Positions 35,737 through 45,730 of a stretch of DNA of 64,000 nucleotides are shown here, piece by piece (the first letter of the stretch is position 1; every line of letters begins with the position of its first letter). The DNA comes from Rhodobacterales bacterium (lineage in GTDB: Bacteria; Pseudomonadota; Alphaproteobacteria; Rhodobacterales; Rhodobacteraceae): NCBI GenBank assembly GCA_025362795.1, contig JANYFE010000062.1:52797-116796 (forward strand). The letters are read 5' to 3'. Made by a program: the position numbers and the translations under genes. The notes below the pieces were generated by a model, which was given only the letters and a program-made list of their open reading frames with translations, was not told the origin of the DNA and searched no databases.

Positions 35737-36666
35737 TTAGTTGGCGGCGATCTTCATATCTGTGGCAAGATTCTTCAACACCAGAAAGTCACCGATCCCG
35801 CCACAATCGGGCATTGCCAGCGTCAAGTCGTTGGCAGAGGCCACGCCGCGCAGGCTCATCAGCGTCTCTCCCAAAAGGTCGTGGCCGCAGGTCGCGCCTG
35901 TGACCGCAGCTTCTACGACCACATCGGCCGAGGCCGTAAGGTCCGTCGGGTAAGTATAGACCTGCGCCATCAAGGGGTTGGCGACACTGGCGTCCCCCAC
36001 AAGGCTAAGGAACCCCCCCGCCGTGGTCAGAGCCTCCCCTAGGTTTTCTGGTGAGATGTCGCCCGGCTGGCCATAATCTGCCCCATTCTGGAAGCTGTGC
36101 AGGACAAAAGCATCAGGTCCCTGCCACTGAACGCCAAAGCGGTGCAAAAGCTGCACTTCTGGCACCGCGATGTTGCCACTTGCTATGCTGCCATCCGCAA
36201 ATAAGACATCGACGGTGCCATCGATCGAAAGCGCCGGAACGGCGGTAGTCAATTTACCGTCGACGTCGGTCTTTGCCGTCACGGCCAACCCCGCATGGCG
36301 CAAAACGACGCGCTCTCCGTCATGGCAGGGCGCCTTCAACGTCACGCCAATCAATGCCCCCGGCTTTTGCAGCAGGTCTAGTGTTGTCGTACAAATTGGC
36401 GCTGCCGGGGCGGCGGTAGGTCGCGCAGCCAAGGGCCGGGCGGGAGGTTGCACCGGCCGCGCCGCAGCCAAACCCGCGTCGTCCGAACCAGCGGAAAGTT
36501 GGACGATCTTGACCGGCGTCTTCGCTGCCGCCTGCACCTGATGCACCGGTTTTCGGGCTGCCAGCGTCTGCACCAAATGTCCAGCTGCAAGGGCAATCGC
36601 CAGAACGGCGAGCACCCGGGCTATCCGGCGCAACGGTAATGACGGCAATTTTCCACTGGGTGTCAT
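35737..36666 (-). CDS. Membrane-anchored protein of unknown function downstream of secA
   Basis: 309 residues from the ATG at 36666, with GGAG 7 bases before it. One N-terminal membrane segment (IARVLAVLAIALAAGHLVQTL), then a Pro/Ala-rich linker (ARPVQPPARPLAARPTAAP) and a periplasmic domain from about residue 85 with several Cys (PICTTTLDLL, LKAPCHDGERV, TGATCGHDLLG, LAMPDCGGIG) that could form disulfides. I do not recognise a family with known function. It is 149 bases after secA on the same strand and precedes the OmpA-fusion gene. Confidence 0.75.
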   Translation of the reverse strand: MTPSGKLPSLPLRRIARVLAVLAIALAAGHLVQTLAARKPVHQVQAAAKTPVKIVQLSAGSDDAGLAAARPVQPPARPLAARPTAAPAAPICTTTLDLLQKPGALIGVTLKAPCHDGERVVLRHAGLAVTAKTDVDGKLTTAVPALSIDGTVDVLFADGSIASGNIAVPEVQLLHRFGVQWQGPDAFVLHSFQNGADYGQPGDISPENLGEALTTAGGFLSLVGDASVANPLMAQVYTYPTDLTASADVVVEAAVTGATCGHDLLGETLMSLRGVASANDLTLAMPDCGGIGDFLVLKNLATDMKIAAN

Positions 36667-36815
36667 CGGAAGCTCCACCAGAACGAATCTGACGAAGCTT
36701 GCGCCGCAATGCGGGCATAGACGTGACCCCAATAAGGAATGTTAACCACATGAACGGCGCTGAAGTGTCAAGGCAGTCGATACTCCGCCGCCTTTTGGCC
36801 ACATTCAGCGCTGTT

Positions 36816-39542
36816 TCACACCAGTTTGCCGTGGCAATGCTTGAACTTTTCACCCGAACCACAGGGACACAGGTCGTTGCGCGACGGACTGCCCCAAGTA
36901 GTCTGGTCCGATTCGACAAAACCGGCTTTCGCCACATTCGCTGAAGCGATGCCAGCCGTCGCAGGCGCTGCCACCGGTGCGTCGGGAAGCGGTTCAGCAG
37001 CCCTCGCCTCCACTTGCGATGCGGCCATTTGAGCAATCATATTTTGCTGTTCTTCCTGGCTCAACGGACGAACCATCGAGAGTTTTTGCGTCACTTCCTG
37101 ACGCAATGAATTAAGCATGCTCTCAAAAAGCGCGAAGGACTCGGTTTTGTATTCGTTCAAGGGGTCACGCTGGGCATAGCCCCGAAAGCCAACCACCGTG
37201 CGCAGATGCTCCAGCGTCACCAAATGTTCCCGCCATTTGGCGTCGATGGTTTGCAACAACAACTGCTTTTCGATCGACCGCATGGTGTCCGGTCCAAATG
37301 CCTCCAGCTTTTGCGCCATCAACTTGTCGCTCTCGGCAACCAGCCTATCGCGCATCACGCCTTGATCGACACCTTCTTCCGCCGCCCATTTGATGATGGG
37401 CAGGTCCATGTTCATCTTCTCGATCACCCCGGCATACAGACCGTGTGCATCCCATTTATCGGCATAGGTTTTTGGCGGCAGATAGAAGTCCACAAGATCC
37501 TCGGCAACCTGATGACGCATGTCCTGGACGATTTCGCCTAAGTCTTCGGCCTCCATGATATCCAGCCGCTGACCAAAGATCGCCTTGCGCTGATCATTCA
37601 TCACGTCGTCGAACTTCAGCAGTTGCTTGCGGATATCAAAGTTCCGGCCTTCGACCTTTGCCTGTGCCCGTTCCAGCGATTTGTTAACCCAGGGGTGAAC
37701 GATCGACTCTCCTTCTTTCAAACCCAAGGTCGACAGCATCTTATCCAGCCGCTCTGATCCGAAAATCCGCATAAGGTCGTCTTCAAGGCTCAGGAAAAAC
37801 GCTGACCGCCCAGGGTCGCCCTGACGGCCAGAACGACCGCGCAGCTGATTGTCGATCCGGCGGCTTTCATGGCGTTCGGTGCCCAGAACGAACAGGCCGC
37901 CGGCGGCAATCACCGCTGCCTTTTCGTCGGCATGTTCGGCCTCGATCCGGGCACGGACTTCATCCGGATGCACCGTGGGATCTGCGGCAATCGCCTCCAT
38001 CACCAGCATTTCAACGTTGCCACCCAGTTGAATGTCCGTCCCGCGACCGGCCATGTTGGTGGCGATGGTCACAGAGTTGAGCTTGCCCGCATCGGCGACA
38101 ATCTTCGCCTCCAATTCGTGCTGGCGTGCGTTCAAAACCGAATGCGTGACGCCTTCCTGCTTCAACCGCTCTGACAGGAATTCCGACTTTTCGATCGACG
38201 TCGTGCCAACCAGCATGGGCTGACCCTTAGCATGGGCTTCTTTGATCGTCTTGACTATTCCGTCAATTTTCTCCCGTGCGGTCCGATAGACCGCATCATG
38301 GTTGTCGACACGCGAAACCGGACGGTTGGTTGGAACCTCGACGACCCCCAGCTTGTAAATCTCCATGAATTCATCAGCTTCGGTCGCGGCTGTGCCAGTC
38401 ATTCCTGCCAATTTGCCATACAGCCGGAAATAGTTCTGAAATGTGACAGACGCCAGCGTGACGTTTTCCGGCTGGACCTTAACATGTTCCTTGGCCTCGA
38501 TCGCCTGATGCAAGCCCTCCGACAGGCGCCGACCACGCATCATGCGTCCCGTAAACTCGTCGATCAGCATCACCTCGTCATCCTTGACGATATATTGTTG
38601 GTCGCGGTGGAACAACTTGTGCGCCTTCAACGCTTGGGTGACGTGATGCACCAGCGTCGTGCTTTCCGGGTCGTACAAAGATTGGCCATCCGGCAACAGA
38701 CCCGCCGCCGACAGCCGTTGTTCGATAAACTCGTTGCCCTCGTCGGTGTAAGTGACATTGCGGGTCTTTTCGTCCAGCTTGTAATGTGCGTCCGTCACGT
38801 CCGGGATCAGGGCATCCACCTTCTGATACAGATCACTGCGGTCGGTTGATGGGCCAGATATGATTAGCGGCGTCCGCGCCTCGTCCACCAGGATGGAGTC
38901 GACCTCGTCTACAATGGCAAAGTTATGCCCGCGCTGCGACATCTCCTCAATCGAACCCTTCATATTGTCACGAAGGTAGTCGAAGCCCAGTTCGTTATTC
39001 GTCGCATAGGTGATGTCGGCCCGATAGGACGCACGTTTCTCATCGTCCGCCTGAAACGGCACTACCACGCCGGTGGTAAGCCCCAAGGCACCATAGACCT
39101 TGCCCATCCAGAGCGCGTCGCGCCTCACAAGATAGTCGTTGACGGTCACGACATGCACACCCCTGCCGCTCAATGCATTCAGATAGGCCGGAAAGGTTGC
39201 AACCAGCGTCTTGCCTTCGCCCGTGCGCATTTCGGCGATGTTGCCCTGATGCAGGAAAATCCCACCCATCAACTGCACATCAAACGCGCGCAGCCCCAAG
39301 GCGCGCTTGGCCGCCTCGCGGCAGTTGGCAAAGGCCTCGCAAAGCACCGCGTCCAGACTTTCGCCACCCTCCTGCACGCGCTTTTTCAGCTCGGCAGTCT
39401 TGGCAATGATGCCCTCGTCGCTCAGCGCGGCATATTCCGGCTCCAGCGCATTAATCTGCGCGACCAGTGGCCGTATCGTTTTGACCATACGGTCGTTCGG
39501 CGTACCAAAGACCTTGCGTGCAAGCGTACCCAGACCCAGCAT
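36816..39542 (-). CDS. secA: Preprotein translocase ATPase SecA
   Basis: 908 residues. DEAD motor motifs [47 protein letters not shown] and the C-terminal zinc domain [19 protein letters not shown]. Drives post-translational export through SecYEG. Divergent from the ppiC-argJ-mutT genes, an arrangement seen in other Rhodobacterales. A repeat-containing possible operator lies just upstream. Confidence 0.98.
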   Translation of the reverse strand: MLGLGTLARKVFGTPNDRMVKTIRPLVAQINALEPEYAALSDEGIIAKTAELKKRVQEGGESLDAVLCEAFANCREAAKRALGLRAFDVQLMGGIFLHQGNIAEMRTGEGKTLVATFPAYLNALSGRGVHVVTVNDYLVRRDALWMGKVYGALGLTTGVVVPFQADDEKRASYRADITYATNNELGFDYLRDNMKGSIEEMSQRGHNFAIVDEVDSILVDEARTPLIISGPSTDRSDLYQKVDALIPDVTDAHYKLDEKTRNVTYTDEGNEFIEQRLSAAGLLPDGQSLYDPESTTLVHHVTQALKAHKLFHRDQQYIVKDDEVMLIDEFTGRMMRGRRLSEGLHQAIEAKEHVKVQPENVTLASVTFQNYFRLYGKLAGMTGTAATEADEFMEIYKLGVVEVPTNRPVSRVDNHDAVYRTAREKIDGIVKTIKEAHAKGQPMLVGTTSIEKSEFLSERLKQEGVTHSVLNARQHELEAKIVADAGKLNSVTIATNMAGRGTDIQLGGNVEMLVMEAIAADPTVHPDEVRARIEAEHADEKAAVIAAGGLFVLGTERHESRRIDNQLRGRSGRQGDPGRSAFFLSLEDDLMRIFGSERLDKMLSTLGLKEGESIVHPWVNKSLERAQAKVEGRNFDIRKQLLKFDDVMNDQRKAIFGQRLDIMEAEDLGEIVQDMRHQVAEDLVDFYLPPKTYADKWDAHGLYAGVIEKMNMDLPIIKWAAEEGVDQGVMRDRLVAESDKLMAQKLEAFGPDTMRSIEKQLLLQTIDAKWREHLVTLEHLRTVVGFRGYAQRDPLNEYKTESFALFESMLNSLRQEVTQKLSMVRPLSQEEQQNMIAQMAASQVEARAAEPLPDAPVAAPATAGIASANVAKAGFVESDQTTWGSPSRNDLCPCGSGEKFKHCHGKLV

Positions 39543-39568
39543 ATTTTCTCCGCTTGGCCAAAATCCAA

Positions 39569-39590
39569 CTGACAGGACGTCCTGACAGGA
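39569..39590. promoter_or_regulatory. Repeat/palindrome upstream of secA
   Basis: Two direct copies of CTGACAGGA (39569-39577, 39582-39590) overlap a perfect palindrome AGGACGTCCT (39574-39583). The element ends about 27 bases before the secA ATG and could be an operator or leader structure. No known regulator motif is recognised. Confidence 0.35.
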
Positions 39591-39743
39591 TCGTGTGAAG
39601 CCCGGTCTTGCCCGATCCCGCAGCCTTCCTTAGAAGGGCGCAGCAGGCTGGCCGAACCATTGCACGCGACCTGTGCGATTTAAGGGACGGACCAGCCATA
39701 GTCAACGCCACGCAGGGTCGTGGCACGATCAGGAGCGTGTGAG

Positions 39744-40589
39744 ATGACGAAGTTTTCCGGGTTTTTCGCAGGTCTGACGCTATCGGTGTCGTTAGCGCTA
39801 CCCGCATTCGCAAATGATCCGACCGCCGACGCGGTTCTTGCCACCGTCAATGGCGTGAACATCACTCTTGGCGACGTCATCATCACCCGCGACGGATTGC
39901 CGGATCAATACAAGGCGCTGCCGGATGAACAGTTGTTCAAAGGCATTTTGGACCAGTTGGTGCAGCAAGAAGCGCTGATGCAATCGCTTGGCGCAACCCT
40001 CACCAAGAAAGACACGATGGCCTTGGCGGATCAGCGCCGCAACTACCTGTCCAACGTCGCATTGATGGCAGGCATTGCCAGCGCCGTGACCGATGAGGCC
40101 GTGCAAAAGGCTTATGACGCGAAATACAAAGACGCAGCGCCCAAGCTGGAATACCATGCTTCACACATTTTGGTCGACAGCGAGGACAGGGCAAAAGAAC
40201 TGCTGAAGCAGATTGAGGGGGGCGCCGCGTTCGCGGATGTCGCAAAGGCGAACTCCAGCGATGGATCGGCCGCCGCGGGCGGGGATCTTGGGTGGTTCGG
40301 TACCGGGGCGATGGTAAAACCGTTCGAGGATGCGGTGGTCTCCGCTCCGGTAGGCAAGGTTGTCGGGCCGATCAAGACCGACTTTGGTTGGCATCTTATC
40401 CTGGTCTCTGAAACCCGCAATGCCGCCGCTCCAGCGTTGGCAGTTGTCCACGACGAACTGGCAGCACAAATTCAGAAAGACGCCGTCGCCGCTTTCATCA
40501 AAACGACGACCGAGAAAGCTACGATCACCCGCACCGATACGGTCGTTGACCCGGCGCTGATCAAAAACGTCGGATTGCTGGACAAATAG
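39744..40589 (+). CDS. Periplasmic parvulin-type peptidyl-prolyl isomerase
   Basis: 281 residues from the ATG at 39744 with AGGAGCG upstream; the track start adds 8 residues. Signal peptide (FFAGLTLSVSLALPAFAND), an N-terminal SurA-like helical region, and a rotamase domain at about 140-235 (EYHASHILVDSEDRAKELLK, GDLGWFGTGAMVKPFEDAV, GPIKTDFGWHLILV). Helps fold exported proteins, fitting its position divergent from secA. 20 bases before argJ. Confidence 0.92.
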   Translation: MTKFSGFFAGLTLSVSLALPAFANDPTADAVLATVNGVNITLGDVIITRDGLPDQYKALPDEQLFKGILDQLVQQEALMQSLGATLTKKDTMALADQRRNYLSNVALMAGIASAVTDEAVQKAYDAKYKDAAPKLEYHASHILVDSEDRAKELLKQIEGGAAFADVAKANSSDGSAAAGGDLGWFGTGAMVKPFEDAVVSAPVGKVVGPIKTDFGWHLILVSETRNAAAPALAVVHDELAAQIQKDAVAAFIKTTTEKATITRTDTVVDPALIKNVGLLDK

Positions 40590-40609
40590 GCGACAATGGG
40601 GGCGGGACC

Positions 40610-41938
40610 ATGGCAAAGACTGATTGGAAAGCCGAAGCAAAGGCGATGAAGAAACAGCTGAAACTGCTGCGCACTGCTGCCATACCAGCCAGACCTGCGA
40701 AAAAGCCAAAATCTCTCTCGCCCCTAGCACCCCGTCGTTTCCCAGACATGCCCCGCATCGCCGGGGTGGAGTTTGCGGCGGTCGAAGCTGGCGTGCGCTA
40801 TCAAAACCGCCGCGATGTGATGCTGGTGCGCCTTGCCCCCGGAACCGCAATGGCCGGGGCGTTCACCCGGTCCAGCACCCGCTCTGCTTGCGTGCGCGAT
40901 TGTCAGGCCAAGCTGGCGTTGAAAGTGGTTGATGGGGCGGGGGCGGCAATCATTGTCAATTCGGGAAATTCCAATGCTTTCACCGGCAAGGTCGGCGACA
41001 TTTCTGTTGAAGAAATCACGCAGGCTGTGGCCGCAGCCGTGAACATTCCCGCGTCCCGCGTCTTTTCCTCCTCCACTGGCGTGATCGGAGAACCACTCGC
41101 ACACCACCGCATCACCGCAGTTATCCCGGCACTGACTTCTTCGTTGCAAGAGGATGCAATTGCGATGGCCGCTATGGCCATGATGACGACCGACACATTC
41201 CCCAAGGGTGCGTCTGCGACCATCGAAGGCGAAGGCGGCCCTATCCATATCGCCGGCATAGCCAAAGGGTCTGGCATGATCGCCCCCGACATGGCGACGA
41301 TGCTGGTTTACATATTCACCGACGCCAAAATTCCCGCCACCACATTGCAAAAGCTGCTGTCCCGCAATATTGACGCCACCTTCAATTCGATCACCGTCGA
41401 CAGTGACACCTCTACGTCTGACACGCTTCTGCTGGCAGCCACCGGCCAAACCGAGGCGGCCCCGTTAAAGGGAGCCTTCCTCAAGGCCTTCGAGGTTGCG
41501 TTGCAAACCGTCATGCTTGACCTCGCCCACCAGGTGGTTCGCGATGGCGAAGGTGCCACCAAGTTCGTCGAGGTTCGCGTGACTGGGGCCGCCTCTAACA
41601 CCGACGCCCATAAAGTAGCCCTTGCAATTGCAAACTCGCCATTAGTCAAAACCGCCATCGCCGGACAAGATCCCAACTGGGGCCGCATCGTAGCCGCGGT
41701 CGGCAAATCCGGGGCCGAGGCGGACCGTGACAAGCTGACAATCAAATTCGGCGACATTACCGTGGCCAAAAATGGCTGGCGCGACCCCGACTACCGCGAG
41801 GAAGCCGGGGCCATTTACATGCTGAATCCAGAACTGGTAATTGCCGTCGACATGGGCCTTGGCAAAGGCGCACGGTCAGTCTGGACCTGCGATCTCACCG
41901 CTCGCTACATCGAAATCAACGCCGACTATCGCTCTTGA
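40610..41938 (+). CDS. argJ: Bifunctional ornithine acetyltransferase/N-acetylglutamate synthase
   Basis: 442 residues. Self-cleaving Ntn-type enzyme of the cyclic arginine pathway. The cleavage region GSGMIAPDMATMLVY contains the conserved Thr that becomes the nucleophile of the beta chain. Also visible are IIVNSGNSNAFTGKVGD and the C-terminal GQDPNWGRIVAAVG. The first about 35 residues (MAKTDWKAEAKAMKKQLKLL and onward) are a basic extension beyond the usual start near SLSPLAPRRFP. GGGCGGGACC lies ahead of the ATG, so the extended start is plausible. Confidence 0.95.
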   Translation: MAKTDWKAEAKAMKKQLKLLRTAAIPARPAKKPKSLSPLAPRRFPDMPRIAGVEFAAVEAGVRYQNRRDVMLVRLAPGTAMAGAFTRSSTRSACVRDCQAKLALKVVDGAGAAIIVNSGNSNAFTGKVGDISVEEITQAVAAAVNIPASRVFSSSTGVIGEPLAHHRITAVIPALTSSLQEDAIAMAAMAMMTTDTFPKGASATIEGEGGPIHIAGIAKGSGMIAPDMATMLVYIFTDAKIPATTLQKLLSRNIDATFNSITVDSDTSTSDTLLLAATGQTEAAPLKGAFLKAFEVALQTVMLDLAHQVVRDGEGATKFVEVRVTGAASNTDAHKVALAIANSPLVKTAIAGQDPNWGRIVAAVGKSGAEADRDKLTIKFGDITVAKNGWRDPDYREEAGAIYMLNPELVIAVDMGLGKGARSVWTCDLTARYIEINADYRS

Positions 41939-42017
41939 TCCCGTTCACATTGGTCCAAACGCTCCGCAGGGGGTCCGGGGGATGTGAAATGCCCCGGCGA
42001 CCGGCCAAAGGCTTCCC

Positions 42018-42416
42018 ATGAAAGTCCTGCTCGTCTCAGCCGTAGCCCTGATAGACAAAGATGGTCGAGTGCTACTGGCTCAACGCCCGCCCGGCAAATC
42101 CCTCGCGGGCCTGTGGGAGTTTCCCGGCGGCAAAGTTGAACCCGGCGAGACCCCCGAAGCTGCCCTGATCCGCGAGTTGAAAGAGGAACTCGCCATCGAC
42201 ACTTGGCAGTCGTGCCTCGCTCCGCTTACCTTCGCCAGCCATAGCTACGACGACTTTCACCTGCTTATGCCGCTATTTGCCTGCCGCCGCTGGGAAGGAA
42301 TCCCGACACCGCAAGAGGGCCAGACACTCGCCTGGGTTCGTCCGCAAAATTTGCGCGATTACTCCATGCCGCCTGCCGATTTGCCGCTGATCCCGATTCT
42401 GCGGGACTGGCTCTGA
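42018..42416 (+). CDS. mutT: (Deoxy)nucleoside triphosphate pyrophosphohydrolase MutT
   Basis: 132 residues. Nudix box GGKVEPGETPEAALIRELKEELAI is complete except that the usual final Gly is Ala. N-terminal VALIDKDGRVLLAQRPPGKSLAGLWEFPG is typical of MutT. Removes 8-oxo-dGTP. 79 bases after argJ, an arrangement common in Rhodobacterales. Confidence 0.93.
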   Translation: MKVLLVSAVALIDKDGRVLLAQRPPGKSLAGLWEFPGGKVEPGETPEAALIRELKEELAIDTWQSCLAPLTFASHSYDDFHLLMPLFACRRWEGIPTPQEGQTLAWVRPQNLRDYSMPPADLPLIPILRDWL

Positions 42417-42473
42417 CCAAACCACTCCTCAACCGTGTCAGGTTTCCTCGCTGGCGAAGAGCGATGGCTCAAC

Positions 42474-42503
42474 GCAAAAAGGCCCGAGCATCACTCGAGC
42501 CTT
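42474..42503 (-). terminator. Intrinsic terminator of the infB operon
   Basis: On the minus strand AAGGCTCGAG-TGATG-CTCGGGCCTT forms a 10-bp stem with one G-U pair, followed by TTTTTG. It begins 20 bases after the infB stop. A good Rho-independent terminator. Confidence 0.8.
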
Positions 42504-42523
42504 CCCAATTCATGCCGTAAAGA

Positions 42524-45070
42524 TCACGCCAAGCGGCGCTGAATCTCTTCCCGCTCGAAAATCTCGATGACATCGCCAGCGCGAATGTCTTCATACCGCT
42601 CGAACGCCATGCCGCATTCCTGACCCGAGATCACTTCCTTCACTTCATCCTTGAAGCGTTTCAGTGTCTTCAACGTCCCTTCATGGATCACAACGTTATC
42701 CCGCAGCAAGCGCACACCAGCCGACCGCCGCGCTACGCCTTCGGTGACAAGGCAACCCGCAACCATACCGATCCCGGAAACTTTGAATACTTCCTTGATC
42801 GTCGCATAACCAATGAAAGTCTCGCGGATTTCCGCCTTCAGCAGGCCCGAAGCCGCAGCCTTGATGTCATCAACCAAGTCGTAGATCACCGAATAATAGC
42901 GAATCTCCACACCCTTTTGATGTGCCGATTGCCGCGCACTGGCATTGGCCCGCACGTTGAAGCCGATGATCGGTGCCCCCGACGCTTCCGCCAGGCCCAC
43001 ATCGGTATCGGTGATTGCGCCAACACCATAACTAAGGACGCGGACACGCACCTCGTCGTTGCCCACCTTTTCCAAGGCTTGCACGATCGCTTCGGCGGAA
43101 CCCTGCACGTCGGCCTTGACCAAGACGGGCAATTCGGCAACCGACTGATCCGCCTTGGCTTTCGCCATAAGCTGCTCCAGCGTGGTCGCGGCACCCAAAG
43201 CTGCGCGTTTGTCTTTGGTGGTTTTTTCGCGATATTCGGCGATTTCCTTGGCTTGCGCCTCGGTTTCAACCACATTCAACACGTCACCAGCTTGCGGTGT
43301 GCCAGAAAGACCCAAAACTTCGACTGGAACCGAGGGGCCGGCTTCCGCCACCGTCTCACCCTTGTCGTTGATCAGAGCGCGAACTTTGCCCCATTGTTCG
43401 CCGACGACAAAGATATCGCCTTTTCGCAGGGTGCCATTGCGGACCAGCACGGTCGCAATTGGTCCACGGCCCACGTCGAGCTTGGCTTCAATCACTGCCC
43501 CTTGCGCCGCACGATTCGGGTTGGCACGCAGTTCCAGAATTTCCGCCTGCAATGCGATGGCTTCAAGCAGCTTGTCCAAACCCAGGCCCGTTTTGGCCGA
43601 CACCTCGACGTCCTGCACTTCGCCGGACATCGCTTCGACCACGACATCATGTTGCAGCAGGTCCGTCCGCACTTTTTGCGGATTGGCTTCGTACTTGTCG
43701 ATCTTGTTGATAGCCACAATCATCGGAACTTTCGCCGCTTTCGCGTGGGCAATCGCCTCGATCGTCTGTGGCATCACAGCGTCATCCGCTGCCACAACCA
43801 ACACGACAATATCGGTGACATTGGCACCACGGGCGCGCATCGACGTAAACGCCGCGTGACCGGGCGTATCAAGGAAAGTCAGCACGGCGCCAGTGTCCGT
43901 CTTGACCTGATAGGCGCCTATATGTTGGGTGATGCCGCCTGCTTCGCCCGAAACGACGTTGGCATGACGGATGGCATCCAGCAGCGAGGTTTTGCCGTGG
44001 TCGACGTGGCCCATGATCGTCACAATTGGCGGCCGGATGATGCGACTTTCGTCAGTATCAACAACCGTGTCGATGACCTGTTCCACATCGGCGTCGGACA
44101 CGCGTACGGCGCGGTGGCCAAATTCTTCGATCACCAATTCCGCGGTGTCAGCATCGATGGCCTGATTCATCGTTACCATCATGCCCATTTTCATGAGACT
44201 TTTGACCACGTCGGCCGCGCGTTCGGCCATCCGGTTGGCAAGTTCGGACACCACGATGGTTTCCGGCAGCTGCACATCGCGCACCTGCTTTTCCGGCTTG
44301 CTGCCGAAGCCAAGTGCCTTTTGACGCGCCTTTTCCTGCTTGCGCTTCATCGCGGCCAAAGAACGGGTCCTCCCGCCTTCGCCAGCTAGTGCCTCGTTGA
44401 GTGTCAGTTTGCCGGCGCGGCGCGCGTCGTCAGGCTTGGCCTTGGCGGCGCGCTCACGGTCTTCGCGTTCGCGGTCGGTCTTGCGCGGAGCCAAACCGGG
44501 TTTGGCGCCGGCTGGGCCACGCGGATCGGCTTCGGTCGAGGAAGACACAGGTTTTGCGGCGGCGGAACGTGATGTCGAGGCAGGTGCGGCAGTCGCCCTC
44601 TTGGCGTCTTCAGCTCGCTGCGTCTTGATCTCGGCTTCCTTTGCTGCGCGCGCCTCTTCATCGGCCTTCAGCTTGGCAGCAGCTTCACGGGCCTTTTCTT
44701 CACGCTCTTTTGCGTCGATCTCTTCACGCTTGCGAGCACGTTCTTCTTCGCGCGACCGATCTTCCTCGGCGCGGCGGGCATTGTCTTCGACTTCACGCGA
44801 CTTTGCCGCACGTAGCGCTGACAAGCGACGCTCCATCTCGGCGTCGGAAATACCTGCGGGACGTTTGGACGGATCGCCCAGATGTGGCGCACTGGTCACA
44901 CCGGCAACAGAGCCAGGGGCGCCGGGCTTGCCCGGAACCACCACACGCTTTCGCTTGGTCTCGACCAGCACGCTTTTCGTCCGACCGTGGCTGAAGCTTT
45001 GCTTCACCTGACCAGAACGGGGTGCGCTGCCACCCAAGCCGAGGGGTTTCTTGCCGTCAGTATCAGTCAT
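42524..45070 (-). CDS. infB: Translation initiation factor IF-2
   Basis: 848 residues. Long charged N-terminal region rich in Arg, Glu, Lys and Ala (about 50-215), then the GTPase with [33 protein letters not shown] and [12 protein letters not shown], followed by domains II-IV. Delivers initiator tRNA to the 30S subunit. Last gene of rimP-nusA-ylxR-infB; 5 bases after ylxR. Confidence 0.98.
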   Translation of the reverse strand: MTDTDGKKPLGLGGSAPRSGQVKQSFSHGRTKSVLVETKRKRVVVPGKPGAPGSVAGVTSAPHLGDPSKRPAGISDAEMERRLSALRAAKSREVEDNARRAEEDRSREEERARKREEIDAKEREEKAREAAAKLKADEEARAAKEAEIKTQRAEDAKRATAAPASTSRSAAAKPVSSSTEADPRGPAGAKPGLAPRKTDREREDRERAAKAKPDDARRAGKLTLNEALAGEGGRTRSLAAMKRKQEKARQKALGFGSKPEKQVRDVQLPETIVVSELANRMAERAADVVKSLMKMGMMVTMNQAIDADTAELVIEEFGHRAVRVSDADVEQVIDTVVDTDESRIIRPPIVTIMGHVDHGKTSLLDAIRHANVVSGEAGGITQHIGAYQVKTDTGAVLTFLDTPGHAAFTSMRARGANVTDIVVLVVAADDAVMPQTIEAIAHAKAAKVPMIVAINKIDKYEANPQKVRTDLLQHDVVVEAMSGEVQDVEVSAKTGLGLDKLLEAIALQAEILELRANPNRAAQGAVIEAKLDVGRGPIATVLVRNGTLRKGDIFVVGEQWGKVRALINDKGETVAEAGPSVPVEVLGLSGTPQAGDVLNVVETEAQAKEIAEYREKTTKDKRAALGAATTLEQLMAKAKADQSVAELPVLVKADVQGSAEAIVQALEKVGNDEVRVRVLSYGVGAITDTDVGLAEASGAPIIGFNVRANASARQSAHQKGVEIRYYSVIYDLVDDIKAAASGLLKAEIRETFIGYATIKEVFKVSGIGMVAGCLVTEGVARRSAGVRLLRDNVVIHEGTLKTLKRFKDEVKEVISGQECGMAFERYEDIRAGDVIEIFEREEIQRRLA

Positions 45071-45075
45071 GCGTC

Positions 45076-45711
45076 CTACGTATCCTTCAAGGCGATCTCG
45101 TCGCCATCCTGCTTGGTGGATTGCACCCGCAATCCTTCAAGCCTTGCCGCTTCCTCTACAACACGCGTCGTGAGTCCACCAGCCGCAAGCGCGGCGTGTA
45201 TCGCACGTTCGCGCCCGAATGCCAAACCCAATTCCGCAGCGGTCAAACAACCGATATAACGGCCATTTTCCACGGGCATCCGCAGTTTAGTCTTACCACG
45301 TTCCGACCCATCCGACGATTGCAACAGCACCACGGCTTTGCCGTTTTGCAACCAATCCTTGACCTTCTCATAACCCATCACCGCCGCGTTTGCCTTGCGG
45401 GTCAGCGAGATGAATTCCAGCACACGGCGCAGCACGAACGCCTCGACCTGTTCTGTCAGATCAGGCGGCACCGTGACGGACTGCTTGGCGGCGCGGGCAA
45501 ACAAGCCTTTCTTGGCCGCCTTGTCGATCATCGCCCGGTCGGCGGTCACGTAAAACCCTCGGCCCGACAATTTGTTCATGACGTCGGCGACGACCTCACC
45601 ATTTGGACCTACGCAAAAGCGGATCAGTCCCGCCTGCGGCCGAACTTCACCGGACACAATGCACTTGCGTTCGGGATCTTCTGCTTGGTTGATACGGCCC
45701 CCGCGTGTCAC
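45076..45711 (-). CDS. YlxR-L7Ae fusion RNA-binding protein
   Basis: 211 residues from a GTG at 45711. N-terminal YlxR (DUF448) domain: [19 protein letters not shown] and [20 protein letters not shown]. Residues about 100-190 resemble the L7Ae/YlxQ fold ([38 protein letters not shown]). In Bacillus these are two separate genes, ylxR and ylxQ, at the same place between nusA and infB; here they are one polypeptide. Probable role in rRNA or RNase P-related RNA handling, not established for this form. Confidence 0.9.
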   Translation of the reverse strand: MTRGGRINQAEDPERKCIVSGEVRPQAGLIRFCVGPNGEVVADVMNKLSGRGFYVTADRAMIDKAAKKGLFARAAKQSVTVPPDLTEQVEAFVLRRVLEFISLTRKANAAVMGYEKVKDWLQNGKAVVLLQSSDGSERGKTKLRMPVENGRYIGCLTAAELGLAFGRERAIHAALAAGGLTTRVVEEAARLEGLRVQSTKQDGDEIALKDT

Positions 45712-45730
45712 GGATACCCGAAGCCTGAGA

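Noticed and set aside
36739-36746. Further CtrA-like half-site (TTAACCAC) after secA
   Set aside because: One mismatch to TTAACCAT, single copy, and not placed before a start codon on a matching strand.
41939-42017. Possible small RNA or terminator in the G-rich argJ-mutT gap
   Set aside because: No stable perfect stem and no T-run; looks like ordinary spacer.
42683-44389. 568-codon ORF antisense to infB
   Set aside because: His/Arg/Phe-rich shadow of the IF-2 GTPase frame.
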